NCBI RefSeq assembly: GCF_004310685.1
Contig: NZ_SISG01000001.1
Location: 1,178,001 to 1,242,000, forward strand
Length of the DNA stretch: 64,000 nt
Reading direction: 5' to 3'
From: Glaciihabitans arcticus
GTDB lineage: Bacteria > Actinomycetota > Actinomycetes > Actinomycetales > Microbacteriaceae
The notes under the pieces are model-generated. The model searched no databases, was not told the DNA's origin, and was given only the letters and a program-made list of their open reading frames with translations. Numbering within the stretch: position 1 is the first letter of the stretch; every line of letters starts with the position of its first letter. Positions 1 through 7,250 of this stretch are shown piece by piece. The position numbers and the translations under genes are program-made.

Positions 1-400
1 CATCGAGCACATCGGATCGACCTCCGTACCGGGGCTGCCCGCCAAGCCGATCATCGACATCGTCGTCGGCGTGGACGACGTGACCGCCGAGGAGGACTAT
101 CTGGTTCCCCTGCTGGCGGCCGGCTACCTGCTGCGCGTGCGGGAGCCCGGCCACCGACTGGTGCGCACACCCGAGCTCGACGTGCTCGTGCACGTCTACC
201 AGCGCGATGATTCGGCGGTGAGGAACTACCTGCTGTTCCGGGACCGGCTTCGCGCCTCCGCCTCGGACCGCGAGCTATACGCGACCACAAAGCGCCGCCT
301 CATCGCACAGGGATTCGACGACATGAACGCCTACTCGGATGCCAAGACCGAGGCTATTGCGGCGATCATGGCGCGGGCGCGCGGCGAATCCGGGAAGTAG
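1..400 (+). CDS. GrpB family protein, C-terminal part (cut by window edge)
   Basis: The reading frame is open from base 2 to the TAG ending at 400, giving about 132 residues without the N-terminus. It opens with IEHIGSTSVPGLPAKPIID, the signature of the GrpB (UPF0157) family, which has a nucleotidyltransferase-like fold. Family members are usually 170-200 residues, so roughly 40-60 are missing upstream. An internal ATG at 71 is not the true start because the signature lies before it. The substrate of GrpB proteins is not established, so no specific reaction is assigned. It converges on the sigma-factor operon that follows. Confidence 0.85.
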   Translation, partial: IEHIGSTSVPGLPAKPIIDIVVGVDDVTAEEDYLVPLLAAGYLLRVREPGHRLVRTPELDVLVHVYQRDDSAVRNYLLFRDRLRASASDRELYATTKRRLIAQGFDDMNAYSDAKTEAIAAIMARARGESGK

Positions 401-404
401 CGGC

Positions 405-542
405 TCAGGCCGTCCAGGCGAAACCGTTCGGGTCGGTGAACGCATCGCCGCCGCCGATCAGGATCCGGTGTGACCCCGTGCCCTCGGGCTCGACCCCCGC
501 GTCCTTCGCGAGCGCATTGCGGCTGTAGAGCCCGACATTCAT
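405..542 (-). CDS. small hypothetical protein, 45 aa, last gene of ECF operon
   Basis: A 45-codon frame whose ATG (542-540) overlaps the TGA of the preceding lipoprotein gene as ATGA, so it would be translationally coupled. The product contains HRILIGGGDAFTDPNGFAW, has no membrane segment and no cysteine. I do not recognise a family. Support is the overlap arrangement, which matches the three junctions upstream in the same operon, and its stop close to the stop of the convergent GrpB gene. It could instead be a chance open frame. Confidence 0.4.
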   Translation of the reverse strand: MNVGLYSRNALAKDAGVEPEGTGSHRILIGGGDAFTDPNGFAWTA

Positions 543-1174
543 CGCCCGTCGGGCCGGAGAGGGCACGCGTCGAGAATCCCCGCGTATTTGGGATCGTCCC
601 CGTGCACATTGGTCGGTTCGGGGTACCACATCTGATTCGGCCACTCGGTGATGAAGTCCTCGCGACTCGGAGGCTTCGGCACATTCGAGCCATGCTTGTT
701 CAGGCAGGGAGCGACAAAGAGGGTCAGGTAATCGTAGAGGTAGCCGAGTTGGTCGTCTGTGATCGGCGGGTTGGGCCTGGGCGGATAGCTCGCCTGGCAC
801 GTGAACCAGGCCAGTGCCTCGGGTTCCGTTGCCGGGTACCAGCTCTCCGCGCTCTGGTCGGCGGGCACAACAACTCCGTGATTCTTGAGACAATCCGCCA
901 GCGGAACTTCACGCTCGCTCGCATCAACTGCTTCGACGATGTCGACCTCGGGTCGAACAGCATCGGGGAAATCGGCCACCACAGACTGCCAGTACAGCTC
1001 GATCACCCTGGTGGTCTCGCCCAGTTCCTCCTCGTCGGACAGCGGCTCACCGGTCGGCATGGGTCCGAGTTGCTCGAGAACGAGATCCCGTTCGGATTTC
1101 GGGCTGCCCGCAGGTCCCGCCGCACAACCGACGAGCAGGAGCAGTGTCGCCAGCAACGGCATCAAGCGCCTCAC
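539..1174 (-). CDS. four-cysteine lipoprotein in ECF sigma operon
   Basis: A 211-residue secreted lipoprotein. The N-terminus is MRRLMPLLATLLLLVGC with lipobox LVGC, so lipidation at Cys17 and anchoring on the outer face of the membrane are expected. The mature part has four cysteines in contexts ADCLKNHG, FTCQASYP, VAPCLNKHG and LDACPL, probably two disulfides. It aligns along its length with the lipoprotein at 21430-22047, including PDAVRPEVD versus PDVERPEVE and YLYDYLTLFVAPCL versus IVYDYFVDTLVPCL. The GTG start (1174-1172) overlaps the sigma-factor TGA as GTGA. No known domain is recognised; a role as envelope sensor or target of the sigma factor is inference. Confidence 0.8.
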   Translation of the reverse strand: MRRLMPLLATLLLLVGCAAGPAGSPKSERDLVLEQLGPMPTGEPLSDEEELGETTRVIELYWQSVVADFPDAVRPEVDIVEAVDASEREVPLADCLKNHGVVVPADQSAESWYPATEPEALAWFTCQASYPPRPNPPITDDQLGYLYDYLTLFVAPCLNKHGSNVPKPPSREDFITEWPNQMWYPEPTNVHGDDPKYAGILDACPLRPDGR

Positions 1175-1656
1175 GCGATCGCTTCCCTAAGTTTCGCGCG
1201 AGCCCGGCTGTACCGCGCACGAGCCGCATCGGGCCGAAGGCCGAGCACGCTCCCGGCCTCAGCAACACCCAGTCCGTCCCACACGATAAGGCGCACGAGT
1301 TCACGATCCCGATGGTTGAGGGTGGTCAGCGCTTCCTCGATCTCGATGGTCGACTCCTCTCCACGCGCGTCGACGTTGTCGAGGGCTTTCGCACTCAGCC
1401 GAGCTCGCCTGTTCTGTCCGCGCAGGTGATTGGCGAGAACGCGCTTGGCCACACCAAAACTCCACGCGCGCAGTTCGTCCGGGTCCGCAGGACACTTCGC
1501 CCAGCGGCGCCACAGCACGACCAGAGTCTCCGACAGGCAGTCGTACGCGTCATCGCGGGGCACAACGCGACGAACGAAATAACGCAGCAGAGGTTCCATA
1601 AGCGGTTCGACGCGCACGGTGAATGACCGTTCGCCCACCAGGGTGTCCGCGCTCAC
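1171..1656 (-). CDS. ECF-type RNA polymerase sigma factor
   Basis: A small sigma-70 family protein (161 aa). Region 2 lies around residues 20-60 (LLRYFVRRVVPRDDAYDCL and ETLVVLWRRWAKC) and region 4 around 105-155 (LTTLNHRDRELVRLIVWDGL, then the helix-turn-helix part GVAEAGSVLGLRPDAARARY). No region 3 separates them, as in ECF sigmas. I place the start at GTG 1656-1654 because it overlaps the upstream TGA as GTGA; the longer ATG form from 1686 would overlap the previous gene by 34 bases. It sits between a membrane protein, a plausible anti-sigma, and a lipoprotein in one operon, which suggests control of an envelope response. Confidence 0.85.
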   Translation of the reverse strand: MSADTLVGERSFTVRVEPLMEPLLRYFVRRVVPRDDAYDCLSETLVVLWRRWAKCPADPDELRAWSFGVAKRVLANHLRGQNRRARLSAKALDNVDARGEESTIEIEEALTTLNHRDRELVRLIVWDGLGVAEAGSVLGLRPDAARARYSRARAKLREAIA

Positions 1657-2351
1657 CGGCGCAGTTCCTTCGGGCTCGAGCCGCAATCGGACTCCCGCTC
1701 GTACTCGAGCACTTCCCGATCACCCTGGTTGGCTGCCGTCGCAACATCCGCGAGGTGGTCCACGTACCCGCCGCCGTCGAGCGCGACACCAGCGGGCCAG
1801 GAGACAGCGGCGCGCAGGACCTCGGCAGCTGCGTCAGCGCGCGCCGTGTCATCCCGCGCATCGGCGTTCAGCCACTCGTCCACCCAGGTGCACCGTGCGC
1901 CGTGCTCGAAACTGTGCTGGATGCTGCTTGCCTGGCTGACGCCCTCGACCTCGGCGAGTTGGGAGATCATCGCGCCGCGGAACAGCTCGTCAGAGATGCC
2001 TTCAGGCAATGGGATCCAGTCCGGGTAGAGAGTGCTCGCGTACTCGCTGAAATCGTCGCCCTCGGCGCTGATCCACTCACTTCCGTCCGACTCCGTGGTG
2101 ACCGGGCCATAGTCGCCTGTGCGCGCCAGGCGCTGGATGCCGTCCGCGATGGCGGGTGCCGCGGCCGCGAGACCGAGGGTTGCGGCAGCCGCGAGTGCGA
2201 TCCACACCGCGAGCCGTGAGCGACGCCGTCGAGGAACGGTCGCCGCTATTCGGGAGAGCCGCTCTCGATCGATCTTAAAACGGGCGGCCGGATCGGTCGT
2301 CCTGATGAGACCGTCGAGCGAGGCGTCATCGAGGTCCCGACTTCGCTTCAT
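1653..2351 (-). CDS. single-pass membrane protein, probable anti-sigma factor
   Basis: About 232 residues starting MKRSRDLDDASLDGLI, with a cytoplasmic basic N-terminal segment (about residues 1-45), one membrane segment around 47-68 (RLAVWIALAAAATLGLAAAA) and an extracytoplasmic domain with two cysteines (GARCTWVDEW and ESDCGSS). This topology and its position directly before an ECF sigma gene, sharing a GTGA junction, fit an anti-sigma or sensor protein. The classic zinc anti-sigma motif HxxxCxxC is absent, so the role is inferred from context. A longer start at 2414 exists, but the ATG at 2351 puts the charged segment at the N-terminus. Confidence 0.65.
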   Translation of the reverse strand: MKRSRDLDDASLDGLIRTTDPAARFKIDRERLSRIAATVPRRRRSRLAVWIALAAAATLGLAAAAPAIADGIQRLARTGDYGPVTTESDGSEWISAEGDDFSEYASTLYPDWIPLPEGISDELFRGAMISQLAEVEGVSQASSIQHSFEHGARCTWVDEWLNADARDDTARADAAAEVLRAAVSWPAGVALDGGGYVDHLADVATAANQGDREVLEYERESDCGSSPKELRR

Positions 2352-2438
2352 CGTCACGGCTTTCGGTCCGCTCGTCTGGTGATCATGACCGTACATGTCC
2401 GGCAGCGGGCGCAACGTGACAGGGCGGATGAAAATGGA

Positions 2439-2867
2439 TCAGCCGGCTGCCTTCGTGACCAGCGCGCTGAGCATCGCGAGGTCGGCCTTCGTGATGTCGT
2501 CGTTCACGGCGAACGCTGTCGCCCAGACCGCACCATCGTCGAGGGAAGCGGCGGTGTCGAACTCGAACGTCGAATAGCGCACCTTGAACTTCGACTTCGG
2601 CTTGAAGAAGCACACCACCTTGCCGTCGCGCGCCCAGGCCGGGAAGCCGTAGTACGTCTTGGGGTCGAGCTGCGGTGCGGCCGCAACCACCATGTCGCGG
2701 ATCTGCTCGCCCAGGATGCGTTCGTCCTCCGGGAGTTTGGCGAGCGCCTCGGCGTTGCCGGCAGCGTCCTCGCTCTTGCCCGCTGCGGTCTTGAGCTCCT
2801 TGGCTCGTTCACGTATCGCCTTGCGCTCTTCGGCACTGAACGTTTCAGGATTCTGGGAATCGGTCAT
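2439..2867 (-). CDS. DUF1801 family protein
   Basis: A 142-residue cytoplasmic protein. The N-terminal third is charged and helical (EERKAIRERAKELKTAAG). It is followed by a DUF1801-type fold with PKTYYGFPAWARDGKVVCFF, then KFKVRYSTFEF and a C-terminal helical DITKADLAMLSALVTKAA. The family includes YdhG-like proteins and plant frataxin-like folds; its biochemical role is not settled. The ATG at 2867 was preferred over a longer frame because the upstream extension is basic and unlike the family. It stands alone, about 60 bp downstream of a tRNA gene on the same strand. Confidence 0.8.
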   Translation of the reverse strand: MTDSQNPETFSAEERKAIRERAKELKTAAGKSEDAAGNAEALAKLPEDERILGEQIRDMVVAAAPQLDPKTYYGFPAWARDGKVVCFFKPKSKFKVRYSTFEFDTAASLDDGAVWATAFAVNDDITKADLAMLSALVTKAAG

Positions 2868-2926
2868 GCGCCCAGTGTAGGAAGATTCGCCGTGGCGCGG
2901 TTCTTCGATCCTGCTCGATCTCGACG

Positions 2927-3000
2927 TAGGGCGGATGGGACTTGAACCCATGACCGACGGATTATGAGTCCGCTGCTCTAACCAGCTGAGCTACCGCCCC
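2927..3000 (-). tRNA. tRNA with anticodon CAT (Met elongator, or Ile2)
   Basis: The reverse complement folds as a tRNA: acceptor GGGGCGG pairs with CCGCCCT (first pair G-U), TAGCTCAG D-arm start, anticodon stem GCGGA/TCCGT around loop CTCATAA, and T-arm ATGGG-TTCAAGT-CCCAT. The anticodon is CAT. The G1-U72 pair and absence of three G-C pairs at the anticodon stem base argue against initiator tRNA. It could be elongator tRNA-Met or a tRNA-Ile2 whose C34 is lysidinylated. No CCA is encoded directly. Confidence 0.9.
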
Positions 3001-3269
3001 CTGGCACCGAAGTGCCACAGCGCCATAGCGCCGGATCTACGATACCGCGAGCGTGCGGTTGGGGCACGCTCGCCGCCCGGTCTGCGGACACTCGCCCGGG
3101 GCCGGCCTCGGGCGGGGGGCGCCAGACCGGGCGAGGAGCGAAGCACGGCTCAGCGCGGGGTGTAGCGACGAGTGCGGGAGTCCGAACCCCCGCGCCGGTC
3201 GCCAGGACACGCGCCGAGCGCAAACCGTCCTCAACCACGCGCCCAACCCTCGGACACGTGCCCGAACGG
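3001..3269. other. 269-bp gene-free region with GC-rich inverted repeat
   Basis: No gene is supported here. The stretch lies 3' of the glycosyltransferase gene and 5' of the CAT tRNA. It contains an 11-bp inverted repeat (3074-3084 against 3123-3133, core CGCCCGGTCTG) enclosing a second GC-rich hairpin around 3091-3113. There is no T-run, so it is not a classical terminator, but it could end transcription from 3270 or be a repeat remnant. The tRNA promoter should lie in the part nearest 3001; I see no convincing -10 box. Confidence 0.4.
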
Positions 3270-4550
3270 CTACTCCTCGCGCTTGCCACCCGCGACGGCG
3301 CGCAGGGCCGCACGGAGACGGGCACGCTTGCCGAGCGGACGCTCGATGACCGAGTCCTCCGTGACGAGCACACCGCGGTAGAGATCCTCGAAGGTGTCGA
3401 GCGTGCGCTGGATGTCGTGCGCCTCAACGATCTTCATCGAGGACTGCTTGAGCTTCTGCAGTTCGTCCTCCGGAAGCGTGAGCACCTCGGTGAGTCGCTC
3501 GGCGAGGTCGTCGACATTGCCGGGCTCGAACAGGAAGCCGTTGTCGCCATCGTGCACGAGGTGCGGCAGCGCCATGGCGTTGGCGGCGACGACGGGGAGC
3601 CCCGAGGCCATCGCCTCCATGGTCGCGATGCTCTGCAGTTCGGCGATCGACGGCATCGCGAACACCGTCGCGCGCGTGAGTGCGTGGCGCAGGTATTCGA
3701 CCTCGACGTAGCCCGTGATCGTGACGCGGTCGCCCACGCCGAGCTGGTTAGCGAGAGAACGCAGCTGGTGCTCCTGGTCGCCACCGCCGACGAGCTCGAG
3801 CCGTGCATCCAGAGACTTATCGAGCCGAGCGAAAGCACGCACGAGCTTGTCGAGTTGCTTCTCGCCCGTGATTCTTCCGACGAAGAGGATGAGGTTCTCC
3901 GTGCGCGGCTCGAAGGAGGGCGTGTAGTTCGACATCTCGATGCCGCAGGAGATGGCGATGACCCCCTTCAGGTGCGTCGCGTTCTCGAGGAACTCGGCGG
4001 CCTTGCGGGTCGGGGTGGTGACGGCCTCGGCGCGACCGAACGAGCGCGCGGCGGCCTTCCAGGCCAGCCCGGTCGCCCAGGGCCGGATGAACTGCGGGAA
4101 GAGCGTGTGGTCGAGCATGTTCTCGGGCATGAAGTGATTCGTGCCGATGATGCGGATGCCGCGCTTCTGCGCCTGGTTGGACAGCCCGCGTCCGGTGATG
4201 ATATGCGACTGGAAGTGCACGACGTCGGGCTTCACCTCGTCGAGGATGCGCGCGCTGTTCTGCTCAATGCGCCACGGGATGGCGAAGCGCAGCCACGGGT
4301 GCGGGTACCAGCGCCAGCTGTAGAGGCGGTGCACCGTCATCGGCTCGCCCTCGATGGTCTCCGTCCAGGTGCCGTGCTTGCGCGATGCCGCGGGCGCGAC
4401 GACGTGCACGTCGTGACCGCGCTGCACGAGGCCGGCGGCGAGACGGGCCGCGAAGATCGCTGCTCCGTTGATCTCGGGCAGGAAGGTGTCGGCTCCGATG
4501 AGGATGCGCAATCGCTTCAGTTCGGAGCGGGGGGTGGGGGCGTCGTCCAC
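3270..4550 (-). CDS. GT4-family glycosyltransferase
   Basis: A 426-residue GT-B glycosyltransferase of group 1 (GT4). The N-terminal domain begins RLRILIGADTFLPEINGAA, with HVVAP and VHFQSHIITGRG. The C-terminal nucleotide-sugar domain has ILFVGRITGEKQLDKLVRAF and the EX7E motif in SIAELQSIATMEAMASG. Such enzymes transfer a sugar from a nucleotide donor at the inner face of the membrane; PimB/PimC-like mannosyl or glucosyl transfer to lipid is a reasonable guess, but the substrate cannot be read from the sequence. The GTG start at 4550 follows an AAGGGA ribosome-binding site; the frame upstream of it is unlike the family. Confidence 0.88.
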   Translation of the reverse strand: MDDAPTPRSELKRLRILIGADTFLPEINGAAIFAARLAAGLVQRGHDVHVVAPAASRKHGTWTETIEGEPMTVHRLYSWRWYPHPWLRFAIPWRIEQNSARILDEVKPDVVHFQSHIITGRGLSNQAQKRGIRIIGTNHFMPENMLDHTLFPQFIRPWATGLAWKAAARSFGRAEAVTTPTRKAAEFLENATHLKGVIAISCGIEMSNYTPSFEPRTENLILFVGRITGEKQLDKLVRAFARLDKSLDARLELVGGGDQEHQLRSLANQLGVGDRVTITGYVEVEYLRHALTRATVFAMPSIAELQSIATMEAMASGLPVVAANAMALPHLVHDGDNGFLFEPGNVDDLAERLTEVLTLPEDELQKLKQSSMKIVEAHDIQRTLDTFEDLYRGVLVTEDSVIERPLGKRARLRAALRAVAGGKREE

Positions 4551-4624
4551 GTGCTGGGGTTCCCTTGCGTTTGTGGGGCCGTGATGGGCGTGCGGCCAGC
4601 TAACACCGTACCGCAGTGCCCCGG

Positions 4625-5635
4625 TTACTCGGCGGAGGCGACCGGAGCGCCCTGCGACTGGGGGTGGTGCTTGGAGAGCAGGAAAACGCCGTAGACGGCG
4701 ATCGCGCCGGCCAGCACAACGAGCGGAATCGCCCAGATGGGCATGTGCCGGGCCTCGCCGAGAACGATGATGGCGATGGTGATGGCGACGAGCGGGTCGA
4801 TGACGGTGAGGCCCGCGACCACAAGATCGGGCGGCCCCTTCGAGTAGGCCGACTGCACGAAATACGATCCGAGAGCGGATGCAGCGAGCAGCGCGATAAC
4901 ACAACTCAGCGTCAACCACTCGAACTGGCCGGTCTGGAACTCGACGTTGAATAGTGTCTGGATACGTCCGATGACGACCTTGGCGAGCGTCGCGACGAAC
5001 CCGAACAGCACACCGGCACCGACGATGTAGAACATCGGGTTGATGTTCCTGCGGAACATGCCGTACAGCACCGCGAAGGCCACAAGAACAACCCCGAGAA
5101 TGATCAGCACGGTGATGAGCTGGGTTTCGGTGATCGCGCTGGACTTGGCCGAGAACGAGGTGATCGCCACGAACATGGCGATGCCGCCGACGCACAGCGC
5201 GATGGCCCGCTTGGAGAGCGAGTCGAGCCTGATGCCAGTGCTTCGAGCGGTGAGGATGGCCGTGACCACGAGCGCGATAGCCCCGAGCGGCTGCACAACG
5301 ATGAGCGGCGAGAAGTAGATGCTGGTCAGCTGGAACAGGATCGCGAGTCCGAGCAGACCGGTTCCGATGAGCCACGACGGCCGGGAGATCAGGGCGAGCA
5401 GCTGCTTGCCGCTGAGTCCGCCCTTGCTGACCTCGGCCTGTACCTCGGCCGCGACGTTGCTCGCCGCTGCCGCACTCGCCTCGACAGCGCTGGCCTCGAC
5501 CTTGCCCACACCACGGTGCTGGTAGTGCGCACCCAGCGACAGGATGACGGCACCGACGAGAGCGATGGGGATGCCGATCCACTCCCCCGGGGAGAGGTTA
5601 ACCTGGTCGGCCAGATCGGTCAGTTCAGGAAGCAC
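4625..5635 (-). CDS. DMT-superfamily (EamA-like) membrane transporter
   Basis: A 336-residue integral membrane protein with about nine to ten hydrophobic segments, for example GIPIALVGAVILSLGAHY at 20-37, GLLGLAILFQLTSIYFSPLI near 90-110 and WAIPLVVLAGAIAVYGVFLL near the C-terminus. The two internally similar halves, with the repeated pattern of a proline-containing helix followed by a transport loop (SPLIVVQPLGAIALVVTAIL and GLTVIDPLVAITIAIIVLGE), are typical of the drug/metabolite transporter superfamily. A soluble Ala-rich stretch sits around 47-75. The substrate is unknown. It is probably cotranscribed with the glycosyltransferase (74 bp apart, same strand). Confidence 0.75.
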   Translation of the reverse strand: MLPELTDLADQVNLSPGEWIGIPIALVGAVILSLGAHYQHRGVGKVEASAVEASAAAASNVAAEVQAEVSKGGLSGKQLLALISRPSWLIGTGLLGLAILFQLTSIYFSPLIVVQPLGAIALVVTAILTARSTGIRLDSLSKRAIALCVGGIAMFVAITSFSAKSSAITETQLITVLIILGVVLVAFAVLYGMFRRNINPMFYIVGAGVLFGFVATLAKVVIGRIQTLFNVEFQTGQFEWLTLSCVIALLAASALGSYFVQSAYSKGPPDLVVAGLTVIDPLVAITIAIIVLGEARHMPIWAIPLVVLAGAIAVYGVFLLSKHHPQSQGAPVASAE

Positions 5636-5663
5636 CCGTCGAATCTACCCGCTGGCACCCCGA

Positions 5664-5669
5664 TATTCT
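5664..5669 (+). promoter_or_regulatory. candidate -10 box for a leaderless def transcript
   Basis: TATTCT ends six bases before the def ATG (5676), and no ribosome-binding site lies between them. This spacing would put the transcription start at or next to the initiation codon, giving a leaderless mRNA, a common arrangement in actinobacteria. No convincing -35 box is visible. Confidence 0.4.
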
Positions 5670-5675
5670 GTGTGA

Positions 5676-6242
5676 ATGGCCGTACTTCCGATTCTCATCA
5701 CGGGTGAACCCGTGCTCCACGCTCCCGCCGAACCCGTGACGGTCTTCGACGACGAGCTCACCGCCCTCGTCGACGACATGTTCGAGACGATGGACGAGGC
5801 GCCCGGCGTCGGCCTCGCCGCACCGCAGGTCGGCGTGGGACTTCGCCTCTTCGTCTACAACTGGGAGGACGACGAGGAAGTTCACTGGCGCGGCGTCGCC
5901 ATCAACCCCGAACTGTTCATCACGCCGGCGCCCGCGGGCGAGGCCGATGAGGAGGAGGAGTCGGAGGGCTGCCTCTCCATCCCCGGTGAGCGCTACCCGC
6001 TGCGCCGCGGCGAGCGGGCCATCCTGCGCGCCGTGGGCCTCGACGAGGTTCCGTTCGAGATCGAGGCGGACGGCTGGCTCGCCCGCATCTTCCAGCACGA
6101 ATTCGACCACCTCGAGGGCACTCTCTACGCCGACCGCCTCGAGCACAAGCACGCCAAGCAGGCGGCGAAGGCCGTTAAGCGTGCGGGCTGGGGTGTTCCG
6201 GGCGAGAGCTGGCTGCCCGGCGTCGACGACCTCGACGCCTAG
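5676..6242 (+). CDS. def: peptide deformylase
   Basis: A 188-residue peptide deformylase that removes the formyl group from N-terminal formyl-methionine of nascent proteins, using a bound divalent metal. All three family motifs are present: GVGLAAPQ (motif 1, around residue 47), EGCLSIPG (motif 2, metal-binding Cys) and QHEFDHLEG (motif 3, HExxH-type with two His ligands and the catalytic Glu). Length and motif order are normal. It is transcribed alone on the plus strand between a divergent transporter gene and the convergent azlDC genes. Confidence 0.96.
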   Translation: MAVLPILITGEPVLHAPAEPVTVFDDELTALVDDMFETMDEAPGVGLAAPQVGVGLRLFVYNWEDDEEVHWRGVAINPELFITPAPAGEADEEEESEGCLSIPGERYPLRRGERAILRAVGLDEVPFEIEADGWLARIFQHEFDHLEGTLYADRLEHKHAKQAAKAVKRAGWGVPGESWLPGVDDLDA

Positions 6243-6246
6243 CCGA

Positions 6247-6561
6247 CTACATCCCCGGGAAGAAGAACCGCAACAGCGCCGCCGTGCCCGCCGCCGCGAT
6301 CAGCACGAGGATGAACGGCACCCGCAGCGCGAACAGCACACCGGCCAACAGCACCGCGGGCAACCGTGCATCGAGGACAACGTCCTGGCCGCTCGCGAAC
6401 GTCTGCACCCCGATAAGGGCGGCGAGCAGCGCGACCGTGAGCAGGTTGGCGATGCGCGAGGGCGTGGGCTTCTCGAGGAACGACTCCGGCACGAAATAGC
6501 CGGCGAGCTTGAGGGCGAGCACCGCAACAGACGCGAGCAGCACGATATGCCAGAGGGTCAT
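6247..6561 (-). CDS. azlD: AzlD-family branched-chain amino acid export subunit
   Basis: A 104-residue membrane protein starting MTLWHIVLLASVAVLALKLAGYFVP, with three to four hydrophobic segments and the AzlD pattern ARLPAVLLAGVLFALRVPFI. AzlD is the small partner of AzlC, and the pair exports branched-chain amino acids and analogues. The ATG (6561-6559) overlaps the azlC TGA as ATGA, so I chose it over an upstream start. It ends four bases from the convergent def stop. Confidence 0.85.
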   Translation of the reverse strand: MTLWHIVLLASVAVLALKLAGYFVPESFLEKPTPSRIANLLTVALLAALIGVQTFASGQDVVLDARLPAVLLAGVLFALRVPFILVLIAAAGTAALLRFFFPGM

Positions 6562-7250
6562 GCGGTGCGCCTCCCCCACCAGTTGAATCCGCCCACAACG
6601 ACGGCCACGGCGGCCGCTGCGAGGATCGGGAGCCCCGGCGGAAGCCAGGGAGTGAGCACCGTCGCCACAACAGCAGCGGCGACCGCAACGACGATCGGCT
6701 GGAGCTTCTTCAGCCGCGGCCAGAGCAGTCCGAGGAACGCGGCGGCGGCAGCCGCATCCAGACCGTACTGGCGCACGTCGCCGAGCAGGTCGCCGAGGAA
6801 CGCACCGAGGAGCGTAGTCAGGTTCCAGCCGACGAAGATGATGAGGCCGGTCATCCAGAACCCGATGCGCTGGCTACGCAGCGTCGGCTGGGTGATGCCG
6901 ACGGCCGTGGATTCGTCGATGGTGATCCAGCCCGCGAGGAAGCGCTTGAGCCAGCCCGGGCCGATGATCGGCGACATGCGGATCGAGTAGAGCGTGTTGC
7001 GCGCACCCAGCAGGGTCGCCGCACCGATCGCCGCGGGGCCGGCGGCCGCGCCGCCCGCGGCGATCACGCCGATGAGGGCGAACTGCGAGCCGCCGGAGAA
7101 CATCAGCAGGCTGAGCACCGAGGTCTGCCAGATGTCGAGACCGGAGGCGACCGAGAGAGCGCCGAACGAGAGACCGTAGGCCGACACGGCGATGCCGACG
7201 GAGAGCGACGCCCGGATCGCGACACCGTCGGCGGGATCAGCCTGCGCCAC
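6558..7250 (-). CDS. azlC: AzlC-family branched-chain amino acid exporter
   Basis: A 230-residue polytopic membrane protein of the AzlC family. Diagnostic parts are GIAVSAYGLSFGALSVASGL near the N-terminus, LLMFSGGSQFALIGVIAAGG and ATLLGARNTLYSIRMSPIIG, then WITIDESTAVGIT. It forms the main pore of the AzlCD exporter. The GTG start (7250-7248) overlaps the TAG of the upstream histidine-kinase gene (TAGTG), so the kinase, azlC and azlD form a three-gene operon with coupled translation. Confidence 0.88.
   Translation of the reverse strand: MAQADPADGVAIRASLSVGIAVSAYGLSFGALSVASGLDIWQTSVLSLLMFSGGSQFALIGVIAAGGAAAGPAAIGAATLLGARNTLYSIRMSPIIGPGWLKRFLAGWITIDESTAVGITQPTLRSQRIGFWMTGLIIFVGWNLTTLLGAFLGDLLGDVRQYGLDAAAAAAFLGLLWPRLKKLQPIVVAVAAAVVATVLTPWLPPGLPILAAAAVAVVVGGFNWWGRRTA

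Noticed and set aside
1657-1686. ATG start at 1686 for the ECF sigma factor
   Set aside because: It would overlap the upstream gene by 34 bases and add residues unlike sigma region 2; the GTG at 1656 gives the GTGA junction used elsewhere in the operon.
3001-3269. Integrative element attached at the CAT tRNA
   Set aside because: No integrase, no duplicated tRNA 3' end and no change in gene content at this point.
3012-4694. Long plus-strand open frame (560 codons) opposite the glycosyltransferase
   Set aside because: It is antisense to a gene with clear GT4 motifs; long antisense frames are expected in high-GC DNA. No family motifs, and composition is Arg/Glu/Val-rich as in other shadows.
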